Of a stretch of DNA of 54,463 nucleotides, positions 1 through 9,222 are shown piece after piece. The translations under genes and the position numbers were made by a program. The number at the start of each line of letters is the position of its first letter. Within the stretch, counting starts at the first letter, position 1. This stretch comes from Lysobacterales bacterium (GTDB taxonomy: Bacteria; Pseudomonadota; Gammaproteobacteria; Xanthomonadales; SZUA-36). Where the stretch lies: NCBI GenBank assembly GCA_029935455.1, contig JAOZKI010000008.1, positions 1 through 54,463 on the forward strand, given 5' to 3'. Below the pieces are notes generated by a model. That model was not told where the DNA came from and searched no databases. It worked only from the letters and a program-made list of their open reading frames with translations.

Positions 1-1599
1 CACCGGCAACCAGCAATCCGCTCGCTCATCCAGTTGCGCATCGGCTTGCGGACAGCAGTAGCGCGCGTAATACCAGCTCGACTCCATAAAGGTATCGAAG
101 GTATCGGTCTCCCGTTCCGCGGGCCCGCCACACTCCGGGCAGGTGGTTTGGCGCCATTCCGGATCGGCCTTGATGGGCGACTGCACGCCCATAAAACTCA
201 CATCCTCGGGCAACACCACCGGCAACTGATCTTCCGGCACCGGCACAGCGCCGCAGTGCTCGCAGTAAATGACCGGAATCGGGCAGCCCCAGTAACGCTG
301 ACGGCTCACACCCCAATCACGCAATCGGTAATTGACCGTGCGTCGACCAATGCCCTTCTGCTCCAGCCAATCCATGGCCCTGGCCTTGGCTTCGTCCACC
401 TCCAGCCCATCCAGCCAGGCACTGTTCATGGCCACGCCAGCACCGGTCCAGGCCTCACCCTCAAAATCTTCCGGTGGGGTCACCGTGCGCACGATGGGCA
501 AGCCATAGGCCTGGGCAAAGTCCCAATCACGCTGGTCCTGCCCCGGCACCGCCATGATGGCACCAGTGCCATAGCCCATGAGAACGTAATCGGCCAAATA
601 AAGAGGCACTGCCTCATCATTGAAGGGGTTTTTGACGTAGGCGCCGGTAAACACGCCCCGCTTGTCCAGCTGCCCCTCATCGGCGAGCCGGTCCACCTCG
701 GATGCGCTGCCAACGCGGGCGACAAAATCGCTCACCGCAGCACGCTGCTCGTCCGTAGTAATGGCGTCCACCAGGGGGTGCTCTGGTGCCAGCACCGCAT
801 AGGTCACACCAAAGGCCGTGTCCGGTCGCGTGGTGTACACCTCTATTGCCAGCCCATCCGCATGCAGTTGACCGCCCTGATCACAGACCGGCAGTGCAAA
901 TTGCGCACCTTCGGAACGTCCAATCCAGTTGCGCTGCATGGTCTTGACCGCTTCGGGCCAGCCCTCCAGCTCATCCAGACCCTGCAACAGTTCTTCCGCG
1001 TAATCGGTAATTTTCAAGAACCACTGGGGAATGGATTTGCGCTCCACCAGTGCGCCAGAGCGCCAACCGCGCCCATCAACCACCTGTTCATTGGCCAGCA
1101 CGGTCTGATCGATCGGATCCCAGTTGACCTCCGAGTCCTTGCGATAGGCCAGACCTTTTTTCATCAGGCGCGTGAACATGAGCTGTTCCCAGCGGTAATA
1201 GTCGGGCTTGCAGGTGGTGACCTCTCGGTCCCAATCGTAGGCAAAACCCAGCCGATCCAGCTGACCACGCATGTGCTCAATGTTGGCGTAAGTCCAGCTG
1301 GCCGGCGCCGTATTGTTTTTGATCGCCGCGTTTTCAGCTGGTAAGCCGAAGGCATCCCAACCCATGGGTTGCAACACATTGCGACCGCACATGCGATGGT
1401 AACGACTCACCAGATCGCCAATGGTGTAGTTGCGAACATGGCCCATGTGCAGAGCCCCGGATGGATAGGGCAACATGGAAAGGCAGTAAAATTTCTCCCG
1501 CTCGGGATCTTCGCTGACGGCGAAGGCGCGCTGGTCTTGCCAGCGGGCCTGCATGCGGGCCTCGATCGCTGCAGGCTTATAGCTATTATCGTTACTCAT
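1..1599 (-). CDS. leuS: Leucine--tRNA ligase, N-terminal 533 codons (3' part outside window)
   Basis: Cytosolic class I aminoacyl-tRNA synthetase that charges tRNA-Leu. The protein starts [20 protein letters not shown] and carries the HIGH-type ATP-binding motif as [11 protein letters not shown] near residue 45. It continues through [20 protein letters not shown], a CP1 editing region with [10 protein letters not shown], and a zinc-type segment (CPECGG). The reading frame is open to base 1, so the KMSKS motif and anticodon-binding domain lie outside the window. The ATG at 1599 is the first start matching the family. The 278 bp up to the HerA-like gene must hold both divergent promoters. Family assignment is secure. 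Confidence 0.97.
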   Translation of the reverse strand, partial: MSNDNSYKPAAIEARMQARWQDQRAFAVSEDPEREKFYCLSMLPYPSGALHMGHVRNYTIGDLVSRYHRMCGRNVLQPMGWDAFGLPAENAAIKNNTAPASWTYANIEHMRGQLDRLGFAYDWDREVTTCKPDYYRWEQLMFTRLMKKGLAYRKDSEVNWDPIDQTVLANEQVVDGRGWRSGALVERKSIPQWFLKITDYAEELLQGLDELEGWPEAVKTMQRNWIGRSEGAQFALPVCDQGGQLHADGLAIEVYTTRPDTAFGVTYAVLAPEHPLVDAITTDEQRAAVSDFVARVGSASEVDRLADEGQLDKRGVFTGAYVKNPFNDEAVPLYLADYVLMGYGTGAIMAVPGQDQRDWDFAQAYGLPIVRTVTPPEDFEGEAWTGAGVAMNSAWLDGLEVDEAKARAMDWLEQKGIGRRTVNYRLRDWGVSRQRYWGCPIPVIYCEHCGAVPVPEDQLPVVLPEDVSFMGVQSPIKADPEWRQTTCPECGGPAERETDTFDTFMESSWYYARYCCPQADAQLDERADCWLPV

Positions 1600-1877
1600 G
1601 AACTCTGGCTCTTTGTACATAAAAAGACAGGCGCAGGCCTGCCCGAAACCGCAAGCTTAACGCGCTCTGTGAGGCCGGCACAATGACCGCGAGGCGCACC
1701 GAGGGCGCGTTTTCAGCGGGCTGCAAGGCGCGTCCCGAGCCGCAGGTATAGCAAAGCGCCCGTGGCCCGCGTCGGTCGATGCCAAAAGGCCACGGGAAAG
1801 CGCATGAAACCCGGGAGCACTGGCCCTGGGCCGTGAAGCTGATTATGCTCTTCGCTCCAGCGGTGAGGAATCCCATC

Positions 1878-3341
1878 ATGAGTGACAGCCCCCCCATTTT
1901 GATCGGCAAAGGTCAGGAGCAGCGCTTTCTTCTACCGGCGCTGGGCAACCGCCATGGCCTGGTTGCCGGTGCCACTGGCACGGGCAAGACCGTGACCCTA
2001 CAGGTGCTGGCAGAAGGCTTTGCGCGCATGGGTACGCCAGTCTTCCTGGCGGACGTCAAAGGGGACCTTTCCGGACTGGCCGTACCGATCACACCACATC
2101 CAAAGGTGGATGAGCGCATCGAAAAGATCGGCATTGAGGATTATCAAGCACGAGGCTGGCCGACCATCTTCTGGGATGTGGAGGGCAAGCTGGGGCACCC
2201 GGTGCGCACCACGATTACGGAAATGGGACCACTGCTGCTGGCCGGTCTGCTGGAACTCAATGACACGCAGGAAGGCGTCCTCAACATCGCCTTCCGCGTT
2301 GCCGATGACCAGGGGCTGCTGCTGCTGGACCTTGAAGATCTGCAACAGATGCTTCGTTTCATCGGTGAGCAGCGTCAGGAGCTGGCGCTGGAGTACGGCA
2401 ACATCAGCCCCGCTTCGGTAGCCGCCATCCAGCGACGTCTGCTGGTGCTGGAGGAACAGGGCGCGGGCGACTTCTTTGGCGAACCCGCGTTACAGCTGGA
2501 AGACCTGATGCGCCGCGCAGACGATGGCGCAGGGCATATCAATGTGCTGGCTGCAGATCGCCTGATTCGCAAGCCGCGGCTGTACGCAACGATTCTGCTT
2601 TGGCTGCTGTCCGAACTGTTTGAAGAATTGCCCGAGGTGGGTGACCCGGAGCGGCCCGAGCTGGTGTTTTTCTTCGACGAAGCGCATCTGCTATTCGACA
2701 AGGCCCCACCTGCGCTGCTGGAGAGTGTTGAGCAAATCGTGCGCCTGATACGCTCCAAGGGTGTGGGGGTTTATTTCATCACCCAGAACCCCGCCGATGT
2801 ACCGGAAGATGTACTCGGGCAGCTGGGTAACCGGGTGCAACATGCCTTACGTGCCTACACTCCCAAAGACCGCAAAGCGGTACGCACCGCGGCGCAAACC
2901 TTTCGCCCCAACCCAGCGCTGGATACGGAACAAATCATCACGGAAATGGGTGTCGGCGAGGCACTCGTCTCGACGCTGGATACGGAGGGCGTGCCGACGC
3001 AGGTTGATGCCTGTCTGATATGCCCGCCCAGCTCACGCATCGGTCCACTCAGCGAATCAGAGCGCAGCGCAGCGCGCGCGGCCAGCCCTTTGGCGGGCCG
3101 CTATGAAGAGCGTATCGACCGGGAGTCCGCCGCCGAGGTCCTGCTGGCACGCGCCAAGAAAGCCGCCGCTGCCGCAGAGAAAGCGCGCGCGAAAGGCTCA
3201 GATAAGAAAAAAACTCGCCCATCACGTCGCGGCGACAGCCCGACCGAAGCCGCCGTAAAGAGTTTTGCGCGCAGCTTCGGCACCCTCTTGGGCAAGGAAA
3301 TCATGCGCGGCGTTATGGGCGTTCTGAAGCGCGGCAGCTGA
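1878..3341 (+). CDS. HerA-like ATPase, DUF853 (YjgR) family
   Basis: A 487-residue P-loop ATPase of the FtsK/HerA superfamily, DUF853 (YjgR) type; the cellular substrate of this family is not firmly known. Walker A is GATGTGKT at residues 31-38. Walker B is the hydrophobic run LVFFF followed by DEAH at about 267-270. The last ~70 residues are Ala/Lys/Arg-rich (AKKAAAAAEKARAKG) and may bind nucleic acid or be disordered. The frame opens further upstream at 1779, but the ATG at 1878 has GAGGAA 7 nt before it and begins the conserved MSDSPPILIGKG, so it is preferred. It converges on pgi with 27 bp between the stops. Confidence 0.9.
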   Translation: MSDSPPILIGKGQEQRFLLPALGNRHGLVAGATGTGKTVTLQVLAEGFARMGTPVFLADVKGDLSGLAVPITPHPKVDERIEKIGIEDYQARGWPTIFWDVEGKLGHPVRTTITEMGPLLLAGLLELNDTQEGVLNIAFRVADDQGLLLLDLEDLQQMLRFIGEQRQELALEYGNISPASVAAIQRRLLVLEEQGAGDFFGEPALQLEDLMRRADDGAGHINVLAADRLIRKPRLYATILLWLLSELFEELPEVGDPERPELVFFFDEAHLLFDKAPPALLESVEQIVRLIRSKGVGVYFITQNPADVPEDVLGQLGNRVQHALRAYTPKDRKAVRTAAQTFRPNPALDTEQIITEMGVGEALVSTLDTEGVPTQVDACLICPPSSRIGPLSESERSAARAASPLAGRYEERIDRESAAEVLLARAKKAAAAAEKARAKGSDKKKTRPSRRGDSPTEAAVKSFARSFGTLLGKEIMRGVMGVLKRGS

Positions 3342-3368
3342 CCGCGCCCGGGCATAGGGCGCCCTGCG

Positions 3369-4988
3369 CTAGCGGCGCAGACGGTGAATATGCGTCAGCA
3401 ATTCATCCAGCCCCTGGCCGGCACCATCACCTGAAGCCAGTGCTGCTTGAATGTTTGGGGCCAGTGTCTTGCCCAGCTCCACCCCCCACTGGTCAAAGGC
3501 GTTGATGCCCCAGAGCACACTCTCACAAAAAACCTTGTGCTCATAAAACGCCAGCAGGCGCCCGAGGTGCTCCGGATCCAACTGGTTCAGCATCAGCAGT
3601 TCAGAGGGACGGTCGCCGGCAAACACGCGTTGCGCCAGTAAGGCTTCCGGCACTGTCCCCAGCGCATCACGGGTGGCGGCCTCATCGCGCCCGCTCGCCA
3701 ATGCCGTCATCTGCGCCAGCATATTGGCCAACAGTTCGTCGTGTGCTTCCTGATCACTGTGATCCGGACGCGCGACCGCAACGAAATTCTGGGGCACCAC
3801 ATCGCTGCCCTGATGCAGGGCCTGAAATACCGAATGCTGGGCCTCAGTGCCCGTCTCACCGAACACCACCGGCGCGGTTTGCAAGGTTGAAGCCGTCCCG
3901 TCAGCACATACTGATTTGCCGTTGGATTCCATAATGAGCTGCTGCAGATAAGCAGGCAGCAAACGCAGCCGCTGGTCATAGGGCATGCAGCCCCAGGCAG
4001 CATAGCCACAAATATTACGGTGCCAAACACTGATCAAGGCAGCCAGCACCGGCAAATTTTCACTCAAGGGTGCCTGCTGAAAATGGCGGTCCATGGCCGC
4101 CGCACCGTCAAGCAGGCGGCGGAAGCGCTCAGATCCCATGCGCGCCGCTGCCGCCAGACTGACCGGCGACCACAGGGAATAGCGCCCGCCCACCCAGTCG
4201 GAGAAGTACAGCAACCTTTCGGCAGCAATTCCGAAGGAAGCGGCCCGTTCAATTTGCGAGGTGACCGCAAACAACCGCTGCTGCGCAGCTTCCTCACCAC
4301 GCGCGGAGGTCAGCCAGCTACGCAACCGTCGACCGTGCAGTAGCGTATCGCCAGTGGTAAAACTTTTGGATACCAGCACCACCGCCGTGGTAGCCGGATT
4401 CAAGGATGCAAGGAGGCGTTCGCGCGGTAGCGCATCCACGGACCCAAGAAAGTGCACGCGCAGCGATGCCGTCTCGGACGCCAGCGCCTCGCAGATGAGC
4501 TTCGGGCCCAACAAAGACCCGCCGATACCCACATGCACAAGATCGGTCACCGGCTCCTGCGCCGCAGGCGGCAGCCGGCCGGCATGCAGGCTGTCAGCGA
4601 ACTGGAACAGACGCGCCATGGCCGCGCGCACACGCGCAGCCTCGCTGCCGCCAACGGCTTCAAGCACTTCGGGGCAACGCAGCGCCATATGCAGAGCTGG
4701 GCGATGCTCCGTGAGATTTACCGGTGCACCGGCAAACAATGCATCGCGCTGCGCCATAATCCCCGAGCCCTGGGCCACCTGCAGTAACAGCTCCAAGGTA
4801 GGCTGATCCAAACGCACCCGCGTAAAGTCGTAGAGCAGGCCCTCAAAAGTTCGTGCGAAGTGCTGGAAGCGGTCAGGCTCCATCAGCAGGTCGGCAAGAC
4901 GAATGGCAGACAGCTTGTTGTTGCATTTGTGCAACATTTCCTGCGTTTCGGGATTGATGAGAGCGTTCATGTGGCTTTTTTGACTCAT
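3369..4988 (-). CDS. pgi: Glucose-6-phosphate isomerase
   Basis: Interconverts glucose-6-phosphate and fructose-6-phosphate in glycolysis and gluconeogenesis (cytosol). It is 539 residues, close to the usual ~550. The expected catalytic residues are visible: Glu354 in MESNGKSV, His392 in ALHQGSD and Lys507 in WGVELGKTLA. The phosphate-binding SKSFTT is present. A second Met at codon 7 (MNALINPETQ) is an alternative start. In Pseudomonas pgi follows folK-panB-panC-panD; here the pan genes are missing and a 316 bp spacer separates pgi from folK. A plausible sigma-70 promoter lies just upstream. Confidence 0.96.
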   Translation of the reverse strand: MSQKSHMNALINPETQEMLHKCNNKLSAIRLADLLMEPDRFQHFARTFEGLLYDFTRVRLDQPTLELLLQVAQGSGIMAQRDALFAGAPVNLTEHRPALHMALRCPEVLEAVGGSEAARVRAAMARLFQFADSLHAGRLPPAAQEPVTDLVHVGIGGSLLGPKLICEALASETASLRVHFLGSVDALPRERLLASLNPATTAVVLVSKSFTTGDTLLHGRRLRSWLTSARGEEAAQQRLFAVTSQIERAASFGIAAERLLYFSDWVGGRYSLWSPVSLAAAARMGSERFRRLLDGAAAMDRHFQQAPLSENLPVLAALISVWHRNICGYAAWGCMPYDQRLRLLPAYLQQLIMESNGKSVCADGTASTLQTAPVVFGETGTEAQHSVFQALHQGSDVVPQNFVAVARPDHSDQEAHDELLANMLAQMTALASGRDEAATRDALGTVPEALLAQRVFAGDRPSELLMLNQLDPEHLGRLLAFYEHKVFCESVLWGINAFDQWGVELGKTLAPNIQAALASGDGAGQGLDELLTHIHRLRR

Positions 4989-5012
4989 GGCGACGGTAGC
5001 AATCTCCGCCTC

Positions 5013-5040
5013 ATTCTAACGGGGTCCAAGCCAATCGCAA
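5013..5040 (-). promoter_or_regulatory. Candidate sigma-70 promoter of pgi
   Basis: On the minus strand TTGCGA (5040-5035) and TAGAAT (5018-5013) are separated by 16 bp. They place a transcription start about 15-20 nt before the pgi ATG. Each hexamer has one or two mismatches to consensus. The rest of the 4989-5304 spacer is AT-rich and holds only this promoter and the folK terminator; I see no gene in it. Confidence 0.45.
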
Positions 5041-5145
5041 AGCGCCGGAGCGCCCGCTCCACCCGCCTGAAGAAGTTGCGTGATTTTTACTTAAGTAATT
5101 GTTTTTTATGATTTTAGCTTACTTTTTTGCACAAAATTCGGAGGC

Positions 5146-5178
5146 AAAAAAATACCCCTTCCCGGTTAGGGGAAGGGG
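5146..5178 (-). terminator. Rho-independent terminator of pcnB-folK
   Basis: Read on the minus strand, a perfect 9-bp stem (CCCCTTCCC / GGGAAGGGG, bases 5178-5155) with a 6-nt loop is followed after TA by seven T residues (5152-5146). It lies about 125 bp beyond the folK stop and ends that transcript before pgi. Confidence 0.8.
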
Positions 5179-5304
5179 CAGCATTTTGGAGTGATGTATC
5201 CGTCTTTCGCGCCCTGCGATGACGATGAATCGATGGGGACTCATCGCACTGGTTGTAATAATACCACGCTATGGCGAAAAAGCAACTGTTATGACCACAG
5301 AAAC

Positions 5305-5841
5305 TTACACCTGCTCATACCATGGCTCCTGATTCCGAACGGGCACCGGCTCATCCTGGTCCGGACACTGCGCCAACAGACTGGCCACCGACCCATAACC
5401 CGGTATTTGCAGATCCGGAGCAAGCTCTGCCAGCGGCACCAGCACAAAGCGCCGCTGGGCCATGCGCGGATGGGGCAGAGTCAGGTCGGAATCGGCGTAC
5501 TGCGCGTTGCCGAAGCACAGGATATCAAGGTCTATGACGCGTGGACCCCAGCGCCGTTTCTTATCACGCAATCGCCCCAGTTGCCGCTCTATGGACTGTA
5601 ATTGTTGCAGCAAAGCATGCGCTGCCCCGTGCCAACGGAGCAGTACCACAGCGTTGAGAAAGTCCGGCTGCTCAACATCTCCCCAGGGCCGGGTTTTATA
5701 CAGGGAGGAAACAGCCTGCAACTGGCAGACATCGAGGGTCGCCAGGTTTTCCACCGCCCGGGCCATTAGCGCTTGACTGGGGCCAAGATTGCTTCCCAGC
5801 GAGACAGCAGCCAGTTCGCCCGGCTCCGCTGTGGCGCTCAA
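5305..5841 (-). CDS. folK: 2-amino-4-hydroxy-6-hydroxymethyldihydropteridine diphosphokinase
   Basis: HPPK transfers pyrophosphate from ATP to 6-hydroxymethyl-dihydropterin in folate synthesis. It has 178 residues; family members are usually 155-180. The N-terminus carries LGSNLG, followed by SSLYKTRPWGDVEQPDFLNA, then RWGPRVIDLDIL with the paired Asp residues that bind Mg-ATP, then LPHPRMAQRRFVLVPL. All of these are hallmark HPPK segments. Its ATG overlaps the pcnB stop by 4 nt (ATGA), so the two are translationally coupled, as in many Gammaproteobacteria. A strong terminator follows where panB would usually begin. Confidence 0.96.
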   Translation of the reverse strand: MSATAEPGELAAVSLGSNLGPSQALMARAVENLATLDVCQLQAVSSLYKTRPWGDVEQPDFLNAVVLLRWHGAAHALLQQLQSIERQLGRLRDKKRRWGPRVIDLDILCFGNAQYADSDLTLPHPRMAQRRFVLVPLAELAPDLQIPGYGSVASLLAQCPDQDEPVPVRNQEPWYEQV

Positions 5842-7136
5842 GTATCCGTGTCCGGATCTACCCCCTCCGGGCGCTTCCGTCCACGACCCCGGCCGCCGCG
5901 GCGGCGACGGCGGCGCTTGGTCGGCGCAGCCCTCTCAACAAGTTCCGGGCGCTCCTGCTGCGCCTGGGTCCAGAAATCTGCCAATTCCTGTAGCTCAGGC
6001 TCATCCAAGGCCCGAATCAAGAGAAAGTCATAGGCGGCTCGAAAGCGGGGTTGGGACATGACCGCCAGGGCACGTGCGCCGCGCGTGCGCTTGAGCCGTA
6101 GTTGATTGAGCCAAATTTGCCGCGTCACCGCGCTGAAGCGGCGCGGAATGGCGGTGCGCTGAAGCTGCTCGTGCAGCAGTGCATCGGCAGCTTCTTCCAT
6201 GGCCTGATAGGCCGGCATACCTGCCGCCTCCAAGGGTGCGATGCGCTCCAGCAGGGGTTCCCAGAGCACTGCCGCAATAAGAAAAGCTGGCGTAACGGAT
6301 TTGCCCTCTGCGATGCGACGATCGGTACTCTCGGTGGCCCGCTGCACCACAGGGTGCAAACGGGCAACTCCCACATCGTCGCCCGCAGGCAGCACGGGAA
6401 ACAGGTAGCGCATAAGCCCGAATTGCTGCAAGGCATCGACCGTGCGACCCGCATGACCCGTGAGAAACAGCTTGCAGACTTCCTCAAACAGTCGTGCCGG
6501 TGGGATTTGCTCCAGACGCGGCGCGACGGCCGCCATGGGCGCCGCCGTGGCGGGCTCCAGAGTCACGCCTAGCTTGGCCACAAACCTCGCGGCACGTAGC
6601 AGGCGTACCGGATCTTCGCGATAACGAATTTCCGGATCACCAATCAGACGCAGACTGCGTTGCTGCAGATCGCGAAACCCACCCACATAATCCCGAATCT
6701 CGCCGTTCACGGGATCCATAAACAGGGCGTTGATGGTGAAGTCACGGCGCACCGCGTCTTCTTCCACCGAACCCCAGACATTGTCCCGCAGGATGCGGCC
6801 ATCATCGTCCTGATGCCCGGGAGCCTGTCCGCCCTGGCCACGAAAGGTGGCGACCTCCAGCAGCGCACCTCGCATGCGCACATGGGCAAGACGGAAACGA
6901 CGACCAATCAGACGACAGCGCGGAAACACGGCTTTCACCTCTTCCGGCGTGGCGTCCGTGGCCACATCAAAGTCCTTGGGACGCTCACCGAGGAGGAGAT
7001 CACGCACGCTACCGCCCACGATGTAGGCTTCATACCCAGCTTGCTGCAGGCTCTCAACCACCTCGGTGGCTGAAGCGCAGAGCTGCCGGGTATCAATGCC
7101 GTGCTCGTCACGAGTTATGAGGTCGGGTTTAGAAAT
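5838..7136 (-). CDS. pcnB: Poly(A) polymerase I, probable AUU start
   Basis: Adds 3' poly(A) tails to RNA and so promotes decay. The nucleotidyltransferase domain has GGSVRDLLLG and KDFDVATDAT, with catalytic Asp55 and Asp57 in this numbering. The C-terminus is a very basic tail (TKRRRRRRGGRGRGRKR). The first conventional start is GTG at 7061, but conserved family sequence continues upstream: ITRDEHGIDTRQLCASATEV aligns with the E. coli segment [20 protein letters not shown]. Between that and the in-frame TGA at 7142-7140 there is no ATG, GTG or TTG. ATT at 7136-7134 has AGGA exactly 7 nt upstream. E. coli pcnB is known to start at AUU, so I choose this, giving 432 residues. The 3' end overlaps folK by 4 nt. 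Confidence 0.9.
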   Translation of the reverse strand: MSKPDLITRDEHGIDTRQLCASATEVVESLQQAGYEAYIVGGSVRDLLLGERPKDFDVATDATPEEVKAVFPRCRLIGRRFRLAHVRMRGALLEVATFRGQGGQAPGHQDDDGRILRDNVWGSVEEDAVRRDFTINALFMDPVNGEIRDYVGGFRDLQQRSLRLIGDPEIRYREDPVRLLRAARFVAKLGVTLEPATAAPMAAVAPRLEQIPPARLFEEVCKLFLTGHAGRTVDALQQFGLMRYLFPVLPAGDDVGVARLHPVVQRATESTDRRIAEGKSVTPAFLIAAVLWEPLLERIAPLEAAGMPAYQAMEEAADALLHEQLQRTAIPRRFSAVTRQIWLNQLRLKRTRGARALAVMSQPRFRAAYDFLLIRALDEPELQELADFWTQAQQERPELVERAAPTKRRRRRRGGRGRGRKRPEGVDPDTDT

Positions 7137-7235
7137 GGCTCAATCCTGCTGCTGGGGCGTCGCTAGGGACGCAGCCGAAACCCGCATTCAAAGCGGGCAG
7201 CATTGTGAGTCTAGCACGCACGAGGGCGATCACAG
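7137..7235 (-). promoter_or_regulatory. fdxA-pcnB spacer with two small hairpins and the pcnB ribosome-binding site
   Basis: The 99 nt between fdxA and pcnB contain an inverted repeat GCGGG/CCCGC (7181-7197) followed by TTT on the minus strand. A second short one, GCGTC/GACGC (7157-7172), lies just before the AGGA ribosome-binding site (7147-7144). The first could be a weak terminator or attenuator. The second could limit ribosome access to the AUU start. Neither is proven. Confidence 0.35.
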
Positions 7236-7559
7236 CTAGCGTTCCAGCAGCGGCAGCTTGTCCGGCTTGCCATCCCACTCGGCAGCATCGGACGGCGGAT
7301 CACGCATTTCGGTGACCACGGGCCAGATAGCCGCGAGTTCTGCATTGAGCTGGATAAACTGCTCCTGTCCCTCGGGCAGGTCATCCTCCGGATAGATTGC
7401 CTCAGCCGGGCACTCCGGCTCGCACAAGGTACAGTCAATACACTCATCCGGATCGATGACCATAAAGTTTGGGCCCAGGTGAAAACAATCCACCGGGCAC
7501 ACCTCCACACAGTCCGTGTAGCGGCACTTGATGCAGTTCTCCGTGACTACGAAGGTCAT
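7236..7559 (-). CDS. fdxA: Seven-iron ferredoxin, FdxA type
   Basis: A 107-residue electron-transfer protein of the Azotobacter ferredoxin I family. Cysteines at 9, 17, 21 and 25 and at 40, 43, 46 and 50 match the pattern for one [3Fe-4S] and one [4Fe-4S] cluster; Cys12 is additional. The C-terminal extension ([19 protein letters not shown]) is typical of this long subfamily. The start overlaps the bamC stop by 4 nt (ATGA), so it is the last gene of a dapA-bamC-fdxA unit. The physiological redox partner cannot be read from the context. Confidence 0.95.
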   Translation of the reverse strand: MTFVVTENCIKCRYTDCVEVCPVDCFHLGPNFMVIDPDECIDCTLCEPECPAEAIYPEDDLPEGQEQFIQLNAELAAIWPVVTEMRDPPSDAAEWDGKPDKLPLLER

Positions 7560-8170
7560 CCCAGACGCTCCATAAAAATGCCCAGCACATGTTCCGCAGC
7601 ACCGGTAGGCGCGGGCGAACCAGAATCAAGGAACAGGAATACCCGGCTGTTGTCACCGTCAGCAACCACCTGCGTCCGATAGAACCCGGAGTAATCGGGG
7701 CCGGAACCGCGGTTCCAGAACGCCAGCTTCTGCCAGAAACTGCGCTCATCCGGCCGCAGATGCACGTACTCAAAACGATGATCCCCGTTCGCCGCATCGT
7801 CCAGCGCACGCATGCCGCTGCGATTGATGGCGAAGCCCAGGCGTCGGGATACACTGTCAGAACTGTCGAGCACGGAGAGATAGACCCCTTCAGCGGACCA
7901 GGCCATAAATGCATTGGCGTCGCCGCGTCCACCGGTAGAAACGGCCCGGGGGGGACCCGGATTCAGCTCACTGGCAGAGGGCATACGCATCTGCGGCGCA
8001 TTAATCAGCAACGGCGCGCGATACTGGATGCCGTCAAGTCCTTCCGGCACCCGCAGGGGCTCCACTTCCTCACTCAACATGTACTCTGGAGGGCGGTCCT
8101 GGTACCAGCTGCAGGCCGGCAGAAGGGCTGCGAGCAAGAAGCCCGCGCAGCAATTTCGAAGTTTCAACAT
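7556..8170 (-). CDS. bamC: BamC-like outer-membrane assembly lipoprotein
   Basis: Probable lipoprotein accessory subunit of the BAM complex that inserts outer-membrane beta-barrels. It has 204 residues. The signal sequence [20 protein letters not shown] ends at lipobox Cys20 and is followed by an unstructured Pro/Glu-rich segment ([20 protein letters not shown]) like the BamC lasso that contacts BamD. The rest fits a helix-grip domain, but E. coli BamC is about 344 residues, so this protein appears to have only one such domain. The frame is open upstream to 8299, but ATG 8170 begins the signal peptide and lies 1 nt after the dapA stop. The dapA-bamC linkage supports the call. Confidence 0.85.
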   Translation of the reverse strand: MLKLRNCCAGFLLAALLPACSWYQDRPPEYMLSEEVEPLRVPEGLDGIQYRAPLLINAPQMRMPSASELNPGPPRAVSTGGRGDANAFMAWSAEGVYLSVLDSSDSVSRRLGFAINRSGMRALDDAANGDHRFEYVHLRPDERSFWQKLAFWNRGSGPDYSGFYRTQVVADGDNSRVFLFLDSGSPAPTGAAEHVLGIFMERLG

Positions 8171-8171
8171 A

Positions 8172-9068
8172 TCAGAAAGAGGGTTCCATGCCCGCCATGA
8201 GGCCGAGTTGTTCCAGACAGGCCCTGAGACCCGGCTGATGCTGTTGATCCAGGGGCAGCAGCGGCAGACGTATGTGCGAACCTGCCAGCCCCATCTCATA
8301 AGCGCCCCATTTTACAGGAATCGGATTGGTTTCGATGCCCAAATGTGCGTAGAGCGGTTGCAAGCGGCCCTGCAGTGCCAGCGCCTGCTGTTTTTGTCCC
8401 TGGCGCGCGAACGCACACAGACGGGCCAGATGTGCCGGCGCAAGATTGGCAGCAACAGAGACCACGCCAGCCGCACCCGCAAGCATCACTTCTGCACAGC
8501 TGTCGTCATCACCACTCAACACCTGAAGCCGACCGTCACAATGGGTCAGCAATTCGCGTGCGCGTGCCGCACCCGGCACTGCTTCCTTGATCGCCACCAC
8601 CGAGTCCAGCCTGGCCAGGCGGCCTACCGTTGCCGGTTGCAGATCCACAGCCGTGCGCGATGGCACGTTGTACAGCACGATAGGCAGCTCGACCGACCGC
8701 GCAATCATACGATAGTGCGCTTCCAGACCCGCCGCAGTTGGTCGGTTATAGCTGGGGGTGACCACCAGCGCGCCGTCCGCACCCAGCGCATGCGCCAGCC
8801 GCGTACGCGTGACCGTGGCATCGGTAGCGGGGGATCCGGTGCCGGCCAGAATCTGCATCCTGCCCGCCACATGGCCGACGGCACATTCCAGCAGGGCCTG
8901 AAACTCCGCTGCGGTGAGTGTGGCTGACTCACCCGTCGTACCGGCAACCACTACGCCACTGGAACCGCCTTCGCGAACATAATCTAGCAACCGAACAAAA
9001 GCCTGAAGATCAATCTTTCCAGACTCATCAAGCGGCGTAATCAGCGCGACAATACTGCCTTCGAACAT
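8172..9068 (-). CDS. dapA: 4-hydroxy-tetrahydrodipicolinate synthase
   Basis: Condenses pyruvate with aspartate semialdehyde in the lysine/diaminopimelate pathway. The 298 residues keep E. coli numbering of the active site: Thr44 and Thr45 in AGTTGESATL, Tyr133 in VLYNVPSRT and the Schiff-base Lys161 in VVAIKEAV. It is the first gene of the dapA-bamC-fdxA unit, with 1 nt between its stop and the bamC ATG. It is divergent from bcp across 154 bp. Confidence 0.97.
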   Translation of the reverse strand: MFEGSIVALITPLDESGKIDLQAFVRLLDYVREGGSSGVVVAGTTGESATLTAAEFQALLECAVGHVAGRMQILAGTGSPATDATVTRTRLAHALGADGALVVTPSYNRPTAAGLEAHYRMIARSVELPIVLYNVPSRTAVDLQPATVGRLARLDSVVAIKEAVPGAARARELLTHCDGRLQVLSGDDDSCAEVMLAGAAGVVSVAANLAPAHLARLCAFARQGQKQQALALQGRLQPLYAHLGIETNPIPVKWGAYEMGLAGSHIRLPLLPLDQQHQPGLRACLEQLGLMAGMEPSF

Positions 9069-9222
9069 GAAAATCGGGACCCCGAATATGCTGGCGCAAT
9101 AGTACTTGCGCCCTATTGAGGGGGCAAGTATGCTGCCTGCAAAGGACGTCTATCCTGAGCGCCTCCCGGGCCGCCAGAACGTCACCGGGGAGCGCGCAGA
9201 TCACACCGCCGAAGGAGTCCCT

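Noticed and set aside
34-1344. Long plus-strand ORF of 436 codons
   Set aside because: It is antisense to leuS, whose minus-strand translation shows clear family motifs; the plus frame has no recognisable domain.
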